Below, one piece after another: positions 7,807 through 19,138 of a DNA stretch of 64,000 bases. The translations under genes and the position numbers were made by a program. Origin of the DNA: Thermoanaerobacteraceae bacterium. Lineage in GTDB: Bacteria; Bacillota; Thermoanaerobacteria; Thermoanaerobacterales; UBA4877. The first letter of the stretch is position 1, and each line of letters starts with the position of its first letter. The notes below the pieces were generated by a model, which did not search any database, was not told the DNA's origin, and saw only the letters and a list, made by a program, of their open reading frames with translations. The stretch spans positions 1 through 64,000 of the forward strand of contig JASEJQ010000002.1 of assembly GCA_030016635.1 (NCBI GenBank). Direction: 5' to 3'.

Positions 7807-9402
7807 TTATCTCTGTATGATCTCCCTGAATTCAGCCGGGGTATAGCCGGTTATCTTCTTAAATATCTTGCTAAAGTACTTCGGGTCAGCATAACCTACC
7901 TCCAGGGAAACCGTATATATCTTGGTGTTCCTGTCCGTTAGAAGTTTTTTGGCCTTCTCCACCCTGTATTTTGTCAAAAAATCTGTGAAATTTTCACCTG
8001 TAACCTGTTTAAAAACAAAACTGATATAATTGGGTGTATAATGAAGAGTATCGGCTATTGTGCTTAGATTGAGGCTCTGGTCAGCAAACTTGTCCTCTAT
8101 AATCTTATATATCTTATCCACTATGCCCTTATTTCTCGAGCTTTTCCTTAGCTCTATATACTCTATGGTGGTTACTATCAGATCATCCAGCCATTCTTTT
8201 AGTTCTTCAATAGTATCCTTGCTGTTTATCTCACGCCAGGGGTCGGATTTCTGGAAGAGCATGTCGGGGTTCTCGTTTAGCTCGTAAATTGAACGGGAAA
8301 GAATCATAACTATTTCAAATATCCATCTCTTTGCAGTAGAAATTGGAACCATAGATTCACCTATGCGTTTAAACACAGTGTCAATTTCCTTATTAACCTT
8401 CTCCTTTTCCCCCATTTTAATAAAAGGCAGCAGGGATTCTATGGTCTCATATATGTCCTGATAGACATCATCTCTAGGCGGTTCCATGTCCCTGAGATAT
8501 ATGGTTGAACATCTACCCATATAAAACCTGTAGCCTGTAGCATTTATCGCCTGCTCACCTGATTTATGTATCCTTGATATGGTATCAACTATGTTGCCTA
8601 CACCAACAGTCACTTTAAACCCTTTAGATGTGAGATAATCATACAGCTCATTTCCTATTTTCTCCCACAATCCAGTTGTACGTTCCCTATCCTCATACCC
8701 ATTTAATATGAGCATCTGAACACACCCCGGCTGTTCTGTCACATACCCTTTAAGACTTAAATCATCTATATAATCCTCTATAGACCGTCTAAGCTTGAAT
8801 ACCTCTATCTGTGTCTCTTCCTCACTCATGTCATCAATATTTTCAGGCAGCGCAGCGATGCAGAAGCTATATATATCATCTATATGAATGTTAAGGTATT
8901 CAGCCCTTTTTATCATATGCTGTCCCCATTCTCCCTTCAGGAGTGAGTTAAAGAACCTTTCCTGTAGTTCAGGCATAGAGTCCTTTAAAATTTCTCTTAT
9001 CCGGTCATTCTCGTCCTTTTCATTAAGCTCCCTCTCTCTGGCATCTCTTGCCTTTAAAACGGTTTCCATCAGGAGATTGGAGTCAACCGGTTTCAATAAA
9101 TAGTCAAAGGCCCCAAGGTTTACAGCCTCCCTGGCGTAGTTAAAATCATCATAGGCTGTGAGAATTACCACCTTTATACCATCATCCAGTTCCCTTACTT
9201 TCTTTATGAGCTCAAGCCCGTCCATGCCTGGCATCCTGATATCAGCAATCAATACATCAATCTTTAGTTCTTTGGTCTTTTCGTAAGCGACAAGCCCATC
9301 CTCTGCCGTGTAGACTTCGGTAAATCCCTTTGACCTCCATTGAATGCTGTTAGCTATCCCATTCCTTACTATGGGTTCATCATCCGCTATCAATAGTTTC
9401 AT
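7807..9402 (-). CDS. YesN-type response regulator with AraC helix-turn-helix output
   Basis: About 531 residues. The N-terminal receiver domain (LIADDEPIVRNGI, phospho-acceptor Asp in LIADIRMPGMDG, LTAYDDFNYA, YLLKPV) is followed by a long middle region and a C-terminal AraC-type double helix-turn-helix (LHYTPNYISFVFKQ and VGYADPKYFSKIFKKITG). The ATG at 9402 has GAGGGGTG at good spacing; the GTG nine bases earlier does not. It lies 30 bases after its histidine kinase. The pair presumably senses extracellular sugar and activates the transporter operon just downstream. Confidence 0.93.
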   Translation of the reverse strand: MKLLIADDEPIVRNGIANSIQWRSKGFTEVYTAEDGLVAYEKTKELKIDVLIADIRMPGMDGLELIKKVRELDDGIKVVILTAYDDFNYAREAVNLGAFDYLLKPVDSNLLMETVLKARDARERELNEKDENDRIREILKDSMPELQERFFNSLLKGEWGQHMIKRAEYLNIHIDDIYSFCIAALPENIDDMSEEETQIEVFKLRRSIEDYIDDLSLKGYVTEQPGCVQMLILNGYEDRERTTGLWEKIGNELYDYLTSKGFKVTVGVGNIVDTISRIHKSGEQAINATGYRFYMGRCSTIYLRDMEPPRDDVYQDIYETIESLLPFIKMGEKEKVNKEIDTVFKRIGESMVPISTAKRWIFEIVMILSRSIYELNENPDMLFQKSDPWREINSKDTIEELKEWLDDLIVTTIEYIELRKSSRNKGIVDKIYKIIEDKFADQSLNLSTIADTLHYTPNYISFVFKQVTGENFTDFLTKYRVEKAKKLLTDRNTKIYTVSLEVGYADPKYFSKIFKKITGYTPAEFREIIQR

Positions 9403-9432
9403 TATCATCACCCCTCAGAACAGAACTGATAT

Positions 9433-11151
9433 TTAAAGTTGTGCTCCAGGAAGCAACACTGTAACCCTTGTACCCTTTCCTGGCATGCTATCGAAGAACA
9501 GCCCATAAGAGTCACCATATTTTAACCTTATCCTCTCCTGTACATTGGATATGCCGATGTGGCCATCTCTTATTTCTGCTATATCCATGCCGACGCCATC
9601 ATCTTCTATTATTATCTTTGTAAATTCACCGTCATCTTCACCACTTATAGTTATACGGCCAGGCCCACTTTTCGGCTCTATGCCATGGATTATAGCATTT
9701 TCAACCAGAGGCTGCAGTACAAACTTAGGTACCTTTCTCTCCATTATTTCATCCTGAAACTCCAGAGAGTAGCTGAACGTGTCCGCATACCTTATCTTCT
9801 GTATCTTAAGATAGCTCTCAATACACTGCACTTCTTCCTTTAAGAGGACATCTTCTGCCCCGCTCAAAGAATATCGCATAACCTTTGCCAGAGATGTGAC
9901 CATAAGGCTTATATCCCCTGCCCCGTAGCTCATGGCCATCCAGTTTATAGAGTCCAAAACATTATATAAAAAATGAGGATTTATCTGCGCCTGAAGGGCC
10001 TTTAATTCAGCCTCTTTTCTCCGGTAACTCATTTCATAAACCTCTTTTATCAGGGAATTTATCCTCTCAATCATGGAGTTAAACCCATGCCCCAGTGTGC
10101 TTATCTCGTCATTGGACTTCAGATTCACCCTTACATCCATGTTGCCGCTCTCCACCTGTTTCATGGCACCAGTCAACACATTCATAGGCCTTGTAACCCC
10201 TGTTGATATTAGATATGCAAATATAGCAGCCAGCAGAATACATAATAAACCAACAAATACAGTATAATTACGTATAACCTGTGCTCTGCCGCCCACCTCG
10301 CTATAGGGCACAATACCTATTATCTTCCATCCTGTAGACTCAACTGTATTAAACAACACCATGTTTGGAACCTCACCCTCTGTTATGATGAAGTTGCCAT
10401 TATCAGCACTGAAAACCTTTTCTGCATAGTCATAGCCCTTTACATTTTTATATAGCATGTTAGGGTCGTTGTGAAACAAAATATTACCGTTTTCATCAAT
10501 CAGGAATACATATCCTGTCTTGCCGAGCACGATATCGCCAAAAATACTATCTAAGGTTGATATACCTATGTCAACAGAGGCAACGGCTATCGGCTTTTTA
10601 TAATTTTTCACCGACTTTATCAGCTTGACCGCTGAAATTACAGGCTCATACACATAAGAATCCCTATGAGGTCCCCTCCAGTAAATACCACCGTCCTGTT
10701 TTATAGCCTCATTATACCACTGGCTGTCTTTCACCGAACTATTATTGAATATGTAGCCCCCACCACTGATGTCTGGATAAAAGCTCTTATTGATAGCATA
10801 TATCTCAAAACTCCTGTACCTCATATTAAGTCCCCCGGGATAGCTTATAGACCTGTTAATATCTACAGCCTCCTGTGCCTGCTCCAGCTCTGTAGCGGCC
10901 AAACTGCTGTCCAGACTCTGCTGCAGTTTTCTATTTATGGAGATAGAGAAAAGCATATCATTTACCTCATTAATAATGCTGGTCATATTCTTATTGGCCT
11001 GATCCAGTGTCTGTGTTATGGCATTTATAGATCCTTCATCTATTATTCTTGAGACCAACCATGCTGATAAAAAACCAACGGCCGTTAAGGATGGAACAAT
11101 CAGCACAAGAAAATATATAAACACCTTGCGTGCAAGTCTGGAGCCCTTCAT
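9433..11151 (-). CDS. YesM-type sensor histidine kinase
   Basis: A 572-residue membrane kinase of the LytS/YesM class. A transmembrane helix near residues 10-32 and another near 290-315 flank an extracellular dCACHE sensor domain. A HAMP segment (TRPMNVLTGAMKQVESG) follows, then the class-specific phospho-acceptor box INPHFLYNVLDSINW and an ATPase domain with the N-box (PLVENAIIHGI) and GIGISNVQERI. It is cognate to the YesN-like regulator immediately downstream. The extracytoplasmic domain suggests it detects a sugar or a binding-protein complex. Confidence 0.93.
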   Translation of the reverse strand: MKGSRLARKVFIYFLVLIVPSLTAVGFLSAWLVSRIIDEGSINAITQTLDQANKNMTSIINEVNDMLFSISINRKLQQSLDSSLAATELEQAQEAVDINRSISYPGGLNMRYRSFEIYAINKSFYPDISGGGYIFNNSSVKDSQWYNEAIKQDGGIYWRGPHRDSYVYEPVISAVKLIKSVKNYKKPIAVASVDIGISTLDSIFGDIVLGKTGYVFLIDENGNILFHNDPNMLYKNVKGYDYAEKVFSADNGNFIITEGEVPNMVLFNTVESTGWKIIGIVPYSEVGGRAQVIRNYTVFVGLLCILLAAIFAYLISTGVTRPMNVLTGAMKQVESGNMDVRVNLKSNDEISTLGHGFNSMIERINSLIKEVYEMSYRRKEAELKALQAQINPHFLYNVLDSINWMAMSYGAGDISLMVTSLAKVMRYSLSGAEDVLLKEEVQCIESYLKIQKIRYADTFSYSLEFQDEIMERKVPKFVLQPLVENAIIHGIEPKSGPGRITISGEDDGEFTKIIIEDDGVGMDIAEIRDGHIGISNVQERIRLKYGDSYGLFFDSMPGKGTRVTVLLPGAQL

Positions 11152-11238
11152 TATATCCCCCCTGCCATAATTGATTTTAGGTTTTACTAAATTAGAATCA
11201 AATGCATCTTTATACCATATATTAATTTTAATATATAT

Positions 11239-11272
11239 AACAAAAATTTGCTGCCTATCGCAGCAAAAGTGA
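11239..11272 (-). terminator. Terminator overlapping the 3' end of pgmB
   Basis: Minus-strand hairpin TTTGCTGC-GATA-GGCAGCAAA followed by TTTTTGTT. It separates the GH65-pgmB unit from the YesM/YesN unit and begins inside the last codons of pgmB. Confidence 0.75.
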
Positions 11273-11908
11273 AATTATCCTATCTGTATCTGTCAAATCC
11301 TTTAAAACCAAATCTGCCTTGCAAAGTACAGCAGGGGCACCAATGCCGATGGCATACATCCCCGCCCTTTTAATGGCCTCGATACCAGCTTCGGAATCCT
11401 CCACGCCTATGCACCTCTCTGGAGGAATCCAAAGGTTTTGTGAGGCATTGAGGAATATTTCAGGATCTGGCTTCCCATTTTTTATTGCAGAGGCATCTAC
11501 TATATAGTCAAAGCGGTCTATAATTCCCAGTCTCTTGAGTACTGTGGCAGCATTCCTGCTGGCTGATGCCACGGCTTTCTTTACCCCAAGCTCTTTTAAT
11601 TTTTGTATGAGTTCAAATGCTCCTGGCATAAGGTCATCTGGTGTAATCCTTGATATCATTTCCTGATAGTATCTGTTCTTTCTCTCAGTTAAAATCAGTT
11701 TTTCCTCATCTGTCAGATCGCTTTTATTCTCACTGAGGATAATATTCAGGGAGTCCATCCTGCCGATTCCTTTGAGCCTCTCATTTAATGTCTGGTCAAA
11801 TCGCATCCCCATCTCATCACATAGTCTCTTCCATGCCATATAATGAAACCTTGCTGTATCGGTCAATACACCATCTAAGTCAAATATCATACCTTCATAT
11901 TTTAGCAT
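11255..11908 (-). CDS. pgmB: Beta-phosphoglucomutase
   Basis: A 217-residue HAD-superfamily enzyme that converts beta-glucose 1-phosphate to glucose 6-phosphate. The nucleophile motif is FDLDGVLTDTARFHYMAW, whose residues after the aspartates are characteristic of beta-PGM. The cap loop has the ERLKGIGR-type substrate motif, the second motif is AVASASRNA, and the acidic motif IGVEDSEAGI is present. The start overlaps the end of the GH65 gene by seven bases. A phosphorylase that releases beta-glucose 1-phosphate directly upstream makes the assignment firm. Confidence 0.95.
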   Translation of the reverse strand: MLKYEGMIFDLDGVLTDTARFHYMAWKRLCDEMGMRFDQTLNERLKGIGRMDSLNIILSENKSDLTDEEKLILTERKNRYYQEMISRITPDDLMPGAFELIQKLKELGVKKAVASASRNAATVLKRLGIIDRFDYIVDASAIKNGKPDPEIFLNASQNLWIPPERCIGVEDSEAGIEAIKRAGMYAIGIGAPAVLCKADLVLKDLTDTDRIISLLLR

Positions 11909-14235
11909 CCAAATCCCTTCTTTATCACATCGATGTCCAGATCCAGCATGAATTTTTCTCCATGATGATAGACCTCCAGAGGCATACCCTCTACAAGTGT
12001 ATATTTCGTGCAGTCCCGGTATACATCGACCATTATCAACCTTCCACGATATCTGACCTTGAAGCAGAGCCTGTGCCAGTCTTTATACATGACCGGTGCA
12101 AAATGAGGCCCATCATTGTATATCCTTAAACCACCGGCACCCATTACCAGAGCCATCCATGCACCACCCATGTTGGCGGCATGGATGCCATCCTTTGTGT
12201 TTCCGTTGACGTCATCAAGGTCCATCCTTACTGAATACTTGAGAAAATCATAGGCTTCATCCATATATCCAGACTCCTTAGCCATAATGCTGAATATAGA
12301 GGGTGAAAGCGAGGAATCATGGGTTGTTATCGGCGCATAATAATCATAGTTCTTCCTTACCTCTGATTCTGTAAAGTATTCATTCAGCATGAACATCATC
12401 AAAAGCACATCAGGTTGTTTGCAAAGCTGATATCTGTAGATATCCAGATAATGCCTGTGAAGGAGAAGAGGGAGTTCATTTTTTATCTCATCTGCTTCAA
12501 TCCTCTTTTTATATAAAAAGCTATCATCCTGCGGTATAATGCCTGACTCATCAGATGGCAGATACATCTCCTCTGCCGCTTTTTGCCACAGGTCAACCTC
12601 TTCCTCCTTGAGTCCTATCTTACCTTTCAAAGCCTTATATTCGTCGGGTCTCTCCTCTCTCATCCATGCAGCTGCAGATACAGCATATGCGAGGTTCATC
12701 CTTGCCATATAGTTGGTATAGGCATTATTATCGACCAGCGCTGTATACTCATCAGGGCCGGTAACGCAGTTTATGCAAAACTTGTTTCCCTTAGTCGGGA
12801 TAAAATCTCCAAGGCTTACCCAGAATCTGGCTGTCTCAAAGATAATTTCAGCCCCCATATCACAGAGGAACTGCTTGTCATCAGTGGCATCTACATAGGA
12901 TTTAACCGTATAGGCTACATCTGCGTCGATGTGATACTGAGCAGTCCCTGCAGGGAAATATGCTGAACACTCCGGTCCATTAATTGTACGCCATGGATAC
13001 AGCGCACCCTTATGGCCAAGATCTGCAGCCCTTTCCCTTGCTGCGTCAAGAAGGTTGTATCTGAATTTTAAAAAGAGCTTTGCTTGAGCGGGATTGGTGT
13101 AAAGGAAAAACGGAAAGATGTAAATATCTGAATCCCAGAAATAATGGCCTCCATATCCCTCGCCGGTAAGTCCCTTGGCAGCTATATTTGTCCTGTCATC
13201 CCTGCCGGCGGACTGTAGAAGGGAAAACATGCTGAATCTTATGCCCTGCTGTATGGCTTCATCGCCTTCTATTATAATATCTGCACTATACCAGAATTCA
13301 TCGAGTAACTCCTTCTGTTCCCTTTCTATAACGGATAAACCATCCTCCATGGCCTGTCTTAATTCTGATTCGGCCAGGCCCTTTAAACTATCCCTCTTTT
13401 CATCCAGTGAGGTGTAGTATGTGATGTATTTTGTAAGCATATATCCCTTACCTTTTTCAGTCCTGATAGAGACCCTGTTCTCCAGGATATCTTCGTAAAA
13501 GCATCCCTCCATATCTGCCTCAAAGTTCATATCGTTCCTCACTGCGCATAGAAGTGAAAGGCTGCTGTTTAAGGTCCTTTGTTCTATCCAGCCGCCATCT
13601 TTCCATATGCCATAGCGCACAGTACTCATAGTCCGCCCCTTGAGCCCTGAGCCCACCCTCATATCATCTGCTGTACTGGTATTCTGCACTGCCCCATTTA
13701 TCCTGACTATAAACTCCAAATCCACATCATTGTTTAAAGGCGTTACCGTACACGCCACTACTGCAATATGGGGCCTTTTGAATGATACCAGCCTCTTTAT
13801 ATGTATTTCTACCAGATCGCCTATCGGGGACTCCCACAAAACCCTTCTCTCAAGAAACCCACCCCGCATATCCAGAAGCCTTTCATATGATTGAATTCTC
13901 CCGGCAAACATGCTAAACTCATAACCATTTATGACAGGTATTATTATCTTTGCGTCAGGCACATTCAACATGGCCTGGCCTACTCTGGCAAATCCGTAGC
14001 CATCCTCCGGATATGATATCTTATACTCATCATAGAATCCATTTATATATGTAGCATTGAAAGAGCTGTCATCAGGGCCAAAATACCCTTCCTCAAAGCT
14101 TCCCCTCATACCCATGTAGCCATTCCCTGTAGAAAATATTGTCTCATCTTGAAAGTTTTTGGATACATCATAGCTGTTCTCCCTGACCTTCCAACTGTCG
14201 TATGGATAAACGGCATCTTTATAAGTAAAATTCAT
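11902..14235 (-). CDS. Glycoside hydrolase family 65 disaccharide phosphorylase
   Basis: A 777-residue GH65 enzyme that splits an alpha-glucosidic disaccharide with phosphate to give beta-glucose 1-phosphate. The N-terminal beta-sandwich (TGNGYMGMRGSFEE) and the (alpha/alpha)6 barrel are visible, with GHYFWDSDIY and the catalytic glutamate in CVTGPDEYTALVDNNAYTN at about residue 496. The start at 14235 has GAGGTG six bases upstream; a GTG nine bases earlier lacks spacing. The substrate could be trehalose, maltose, kojibiose or nigerose; sequence reading alone does not decide. It begins an operon with pgmB. Confidence 0.93.
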   Translation of the reverse strand: MNFTYKDAVYPYDSWKVRENSYDVSKNFQDETIFSTGNGYMGMRGSFEEGYFGPDDSSFNATYINGFYDEYKISYPEDGYGFARVGQAMLNVPDAKIIIPVINGYEFSMFAGRIQSYERLLDMRGGFLERRVLWESPIGDLVEIHIKRLVSFKRPHIAVVACTVTPLNNDVDLEFIVRINGAVQNTSTADDMRVGSGLKGRTMSTVRYGIWKDGGWIEQRTLNSSLSLLCAVRNDMNFEADMEGCFYEDILENRVSIRTEKGKGYMLTKYITYYTSLDEKRDSLKGLAESELRQAMEDGLSVIEREQKELLDEFWYSADIIIEGDEAIQQGIRFSMFSLLQSAGRDDRTNIAAKGLTGEGYGGHYFWDSDIYIFPFFLYTNPAQAKLFLKFRYNLLDAARERAADLGHKGALYPWRTINGPECSAYFPAGTAQYHIDADVAYTVKSYVDATDDKQFLCDMGAEIIFETARFWVSLGDFIPTKGNKFCINCVTGPDEYTALVDNNAYTNYMARMNLAYAVSAAAWMREERPDEYKALKGKIGLKEEEVDLWQKAAEEMYLPSDESGIIPQDDSFLYKKRIEADEIKNELPLLLHRHYLDIYRYQLCKQPDVLLMMFMLNEYFTESEVRKNYDYYAPITTHDSSLSPSIFSIMAKESGYMDEAYDFLKYSVRMDLDDVNGNTKDGIHAANMGGAWMALVMGAGGLRIYNDGPHFAPVMYKDWHRLCFKVRYRGRLIMVDVYRDCTKYTLVEGMPLEVYHHGEKFMLDLDIDVIKKGFGC

Positions 14236-14308
14236 TCCCTTCACCTCAAAATATTTTAATTAATTCCAATGCAACTATCCCTAATACATGGCAATAACAT
14301 CCGTATTT

Positions 14309-14337
14309 ATTATATCCCTGCATTTAAATTATCACAA
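14309..14337 (-). promoter_or_regulatory. Sigma-A-type promoter of the GH65-pgmB unit
   Basis: On the minus strand, TTGTGA (14337-14332) and TATAAT (14314-14309) are separated by 17 bases, upstream of the GH65 gene. Confidence 0.7.
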
Positions 14338-14371
14338 TGAGACAAAACTAATATAAGGTGTTATTTTTATC

Positions 14372-14404
14372 AAAAAAGCTGCTGAAATATAATCTCAGCA
14401 GCTC
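14372..14404 (-). terminator. Terminator of lysS
   Basis: Minus-strand hairpin GAGCTGCTGA...TCAGCAGC followed by six T residues, beginning just after the lysS stop codon. Confidence 0.85.
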
Positions 14405-14412
14405 ATACATAC

Positions 14413-16391
<1,979 letters not shown>

Positions 16392-16448
16392 ATGCTCTCC
16401 CCTCTTCATATAATGCAATACTTAATTATATTCATATGCAGTAGATTA

Positions 16449-16483
16449 ACACACAAGCACTGCCTCATGCAGTGCTTGTGTGT
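16449..16483. terminator. Perfect 15-bp inverted repeat between greA and the AAR-like gene
   Basis: ACACACAAGCACTGC and its exact complement flank a 5-base loop. The following T-rich tract (TTCTTTT) is on the plus strand, while both adjacent genes are on the minus strand. It probably ends transcription of the AAR-like gene inefficiently, or acts as an antisense terminator. Confidence 0.5.
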
Positions 16484-16524
16484 TTCTTTTAATGTGTTTA
16501 TTATAAAACAGGGGACTTGACATG

Positions 16525-17610
16525 TCAAGCGTGATAATTCTTTATTTTTTTAACCGCATTTTCCTTTATTCTCTCTATCTGTTCCTGTGTAACCTCTTTT
16601 TCAAAACTTCTAAATCCTGCTAATTTAAAACCATGTTTTTTACATATCTCATAAATTTCTCTTACCTTATCTGCAGAGAGCTCTCTGCCCATAGAGAAAT
16701 TCTCTATTCTGCCCTCCATCGCTAAGGCCATGGTCTCAGCCATACATGCATAGGAGGTTTTGGGCGGGAATCCGAAGTTAAAGTTGAAGTTCACATCTCC
16801 AGGTACCTCAACAACTCCGCCTTCTATGACCAGGACATCGTCCCTTACCTCAACCACCTCTTTGGAAACATCCCTCGGCCTGGCCACATCGCAGACCACT
16901 GCACCGGGTTTTAAATCCATGGGTTCTATCACAGTATCCACGGCACTGGTAACAGTAATTACCACATCAGCATCCCTTAAGGCCTCATGGACGTCATTGG
17001 TCAGTGCCGCTCTTACTCCCGTCTTTTCATAGAGATCCCCTGCGAAATCCTTTAGCTTTTCTATGCTTCTGGATACAAGTGTGAGGCTATTCACCTGATT
17101 TGCCATCAGCTCTGCACACACCCTACCTATAGATCCTGTAGCACCTATTACCACCGCATTGCATTCCCTCAGGTCTTTACCCATGATTTCTGCAGCTTTT
17201 TTAGTGCCCTCCATGGCTGTGGCTACTGTATAGCTGTTTCCAGTGGTCACGGCAATATTTAAATTGTTGGCTATAGTATAACCAGCGTCTCCCACTACAG
17301 AGGTCATAGCCCCAAGCCCGACTATTTCCGCACCCAGCTCTTCAGCAATCTTTCCCGCTTTGATTATCTTCCTTGTAACAAGGTCAGCTGGAAGTGACAG
17401 CATCTGGTCTGATACCAGTGGAACAGCCACAAACCAACCCTCAGTCTCTCCATATGGACTTTTTACTCCAGTTATTTTCGATACCTTTTGAGGGGGCATT
17501 ATCTTAGTTATCTGCTTTATTATACCCTCGGGAATCACATCCATAAAACCATACTTTTTGGTGACATCCCTCGTTTCTATAGGATGAATTATAAAAGCAA
17601 ATCTATGCAT
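16525..17610 (-). CDS. Acyl-ACP-reductase-like / predicted dehydrogenase (COG5322 type)
   Basis: About 361 residues. The protein resembles cyanobacterial long-chain acyl-ACP reductase: an N-terminal half with FAFIIHPIETRDVTKKYGF and GAMTSVVGDAG, the TTGNSYTVATA stretch, a Rossmann nucleotide site VVIGATGSIGRVCAEL, a conserved GGVVEVPGDV, and a C-terminal YACMAETMALAMEGR. The family reduces acyl thioesters to aldehydes with NADPH; whether this clostridial branch does so is unknown. It is often labelled shikimate dehydrogenase-like because of the Rossmann fold. The start at 17610 has GAAGGGA nine bases before it. It forms an operon with the two genes upstream. Confidence 0.7.
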   Translation of the reverse strand: MHRFAFIIHPIETRDVTKKYGFMDVIPEGIIKQITKIMPPQKVSKITGVKSPYGETEGWFVAVPLVSDQMLSLPADLVTRKIIKAGKIAEELGAEIVGLGAMTSVVGDAGYTIANNLNIAVTTGNSYTVATAMEGTKKAAEIMGKDLRECNAVVIGATGSIGRVCAELMANQVNSLTLVSRSIEKLKDFAGDLYEKTGVRAALTNDVHEALRDADVVITVTSAVDTVIEPMDLKPGAVVCDVARPRDVSKEVVEVRDDVLVIEGGVVEVPGDVNFNFNFGFPPKTSYACMAETMALAMEGRIENFSMGRELSADKVREIYEICKKHGFKLAGFRSFEKEVTQEQIERIKENAVKKIKNYHA

Positions 17611-17626
17611 GTTAATCATTCCCTTC

Positions 17627-18535
17627 TTATACAGTCTTTATCAGTTCAACCCTTGGAACAAAACCAATCTTATCTAGAAGGTCCATATAGTCCTCCGGTT
17701 TCATTTCCTCAGGCTTTTTACCAGCCAGTGTTATAAGTACACCCTCCATTACATTGGTGCCAAAAGACCTTCCATTGAGCTCTGGAGTAGTGGTCACCAG
17801 CATCTTTATGCCTCTTTTTTTCAGTTCCTCCACATCTTTCGCCGTGACGGTGTTAGTAATGATCACCTTGTCATTTAGATTTTCAGGCATATATCTCTTT
17901 ATAAACAGAAAGTCGCCAGCTATTACATCCGCCCAGTCATAATACCTTTTGTGTTTAGATTTTGATGACTCCTGTTTTTCACCAGTAGGATACAATACCT
18001 CGAAAGGCATCCTGGTAAGTATTGGCATCAGTATTGAGGCAAGGAAATAAAGCATTCTCAAAGACCTTACAGGAAGTGGTATGCCCAGGGCAAATATGGC
18101 ATCACCCAAAATGAGATCACACCCCAGTTTTTCAAAGGTCTGTGCCATTCCAAATCTATCCAGCCCGCTGACTAAGAGCACCTTCCTACCTTTAAGTGGC
18201 ATTACCTCTCTGTCTACGTATTCCACAACCCTTCTCTCAAGGGTATCCTTAAGTCCTGAACCATCTACTATAGGTGTTATCTTAGCCGCATTTTTCAGCG
18301 GAAGAGCATCCCTTATTATGTACTTTTTTTCACCTGCTTTCAGGTAAATGTCTATCCCGCCCATACCAAAGGCATCAACCTTACCATCCAGTTCTTTTAT
18401 CATCTCTACCGCTTTTTTTATATCCCCATCAGTACCAATACGTTCTATCTCAAACCTTTGTCCAAGAAACTCTGTCTCTACCTTATGGTTTCTTGTAGAT
18501 GAACCAATGCTGATACTTACGACCCTCTTCAACAT
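17627..18535 (-). CDS. Conserved protein of the 'quinate 5-dehydrogenase' annotation family
   Basis: A 302-residue protein usually annotated in Firmicutes as quinate 5-dehydrogenase, a label with little visible support: I see no classic glycine-rich NAD motif. It begins KRVVSISIGSSTRNHKVETEF, has a glycine-rich AFGMGGIDIYL, a hydrophobic segment around LRMLYFLASILMPILT, and VTTTPELNGRSFGTNVMEG near the end. It sits eight bases downstream of the HTH gene and 16 bases upstream of the AAR-like gene, so the three are translated together. I would call it unknown function, tied to the AAR-like protein. Confidence 0.6.
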   Translation of the reverse strand: MLKRVVSISIGSSTRNHKVETEFLGQRFEIERIGTDGDIKKAVEMIKELDGKVDAFGMGGIDIYLKAGEKKYIIRDALPLKNAAKITPIVDGSGLKDTLERRVVEYVDREVMPLKGRKVLLVSGLDRFGMAQTFEKLGCDLILGDAIFALGIPLPVRSLRMLYFLASILMPILTRMPFEVLYPTGEKQESSKSKHKRYYDWADVIAGDFLFIKRYMPENLNDKVIITNTVTAKDVEELKKRGIKMLVTTTPELNGRSFGTNVMEGVLITLAGKKPEEMKPEDYMDLLDKIGFVPRVELIKTV

Positions 18536-18543
18536 AACGCCTC

Positions 18544-19068
18544 CTATCCTTTTAGTGTCTTAATCACCGATGTGAACATGCCTGAGTCTACATATACATC
18601 ATGTGTAATAGGAGACTCACCAATATCAATGGTGATCACTTCATTGCCCAGTATTGCCTCCACAAGTTTTGTACGCTTGTCTGACCCAAGAAAAATAACC
18701 TTGTCGAAATTTCTTAATTGGGCTATAATATCCAATACCCGGTTAAAGAGCTGTACGCCATCCATACTGGTTACAAAATCCCATCTTTCTTTTTCTGAAA
18801 GAAGGAATATGAATTCTACTCCGTTTTCCTTTGCTATTGACTCCAGCTCTTCCTTATTCTTTACGGGAAAACCAATAAGGGCCAGACTGCCGCCTTTTTT
18901 AATCTCTCCAAGATTTTCCAGGCGGGATATGAAAGTCCTGTCAATGCGGAAGTGCTCTGCAACCTCCTGCTGTGAAAGACCCCTCACCCTCATGTCCAGC
19001 ATCTCGTCAATAAGCCTGTGTACCTTATCGGCATCAATGGTTTTATCACCAATATGAACCGGCCTCAT
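18544..19068 (-). CDS. Helix-turn-helix regulator of the AAR-like trio
   Basis: A 174-residue protein whose N-terminus has a clear helix-turn-helix (LSQQEVAEHFRIDRTFISRLE). The C-terminal part is a conserved domain of unknown ligand (SLALIGFPVKNKEELESIA, KVIFLGSDKRTKL). I chose 19068 as start because AAGGTGG lies six bases upstream; the frame is open for 11 more codons without a site. Its position as first gene of the trio suggests it autoregulates the operon. Confidence 0.75.
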   Translation of the reverse strand: MRPVHIGDKTIDADKVHRLIDEMLDMRVRGLSQQEVAEHFRIDRTFISRLENLGEIKKGGSLALIGFPVKNKEELESIAKENGVEFIFLLSEKERWDFVTSMDGVQLFNRVLDIIAQLRNFDKVIFLGSDKRTKLVEAILGNEVITIDIGESPITHDVYVDSGMFTSVIKTLKG

Positions 19069-19138
19069 AGAAACCACCTTCTGTGCACATTTTGTGCTCA
19101 TTATACTTGCATGGATATATTTTAAATCTTTCTTCGTA

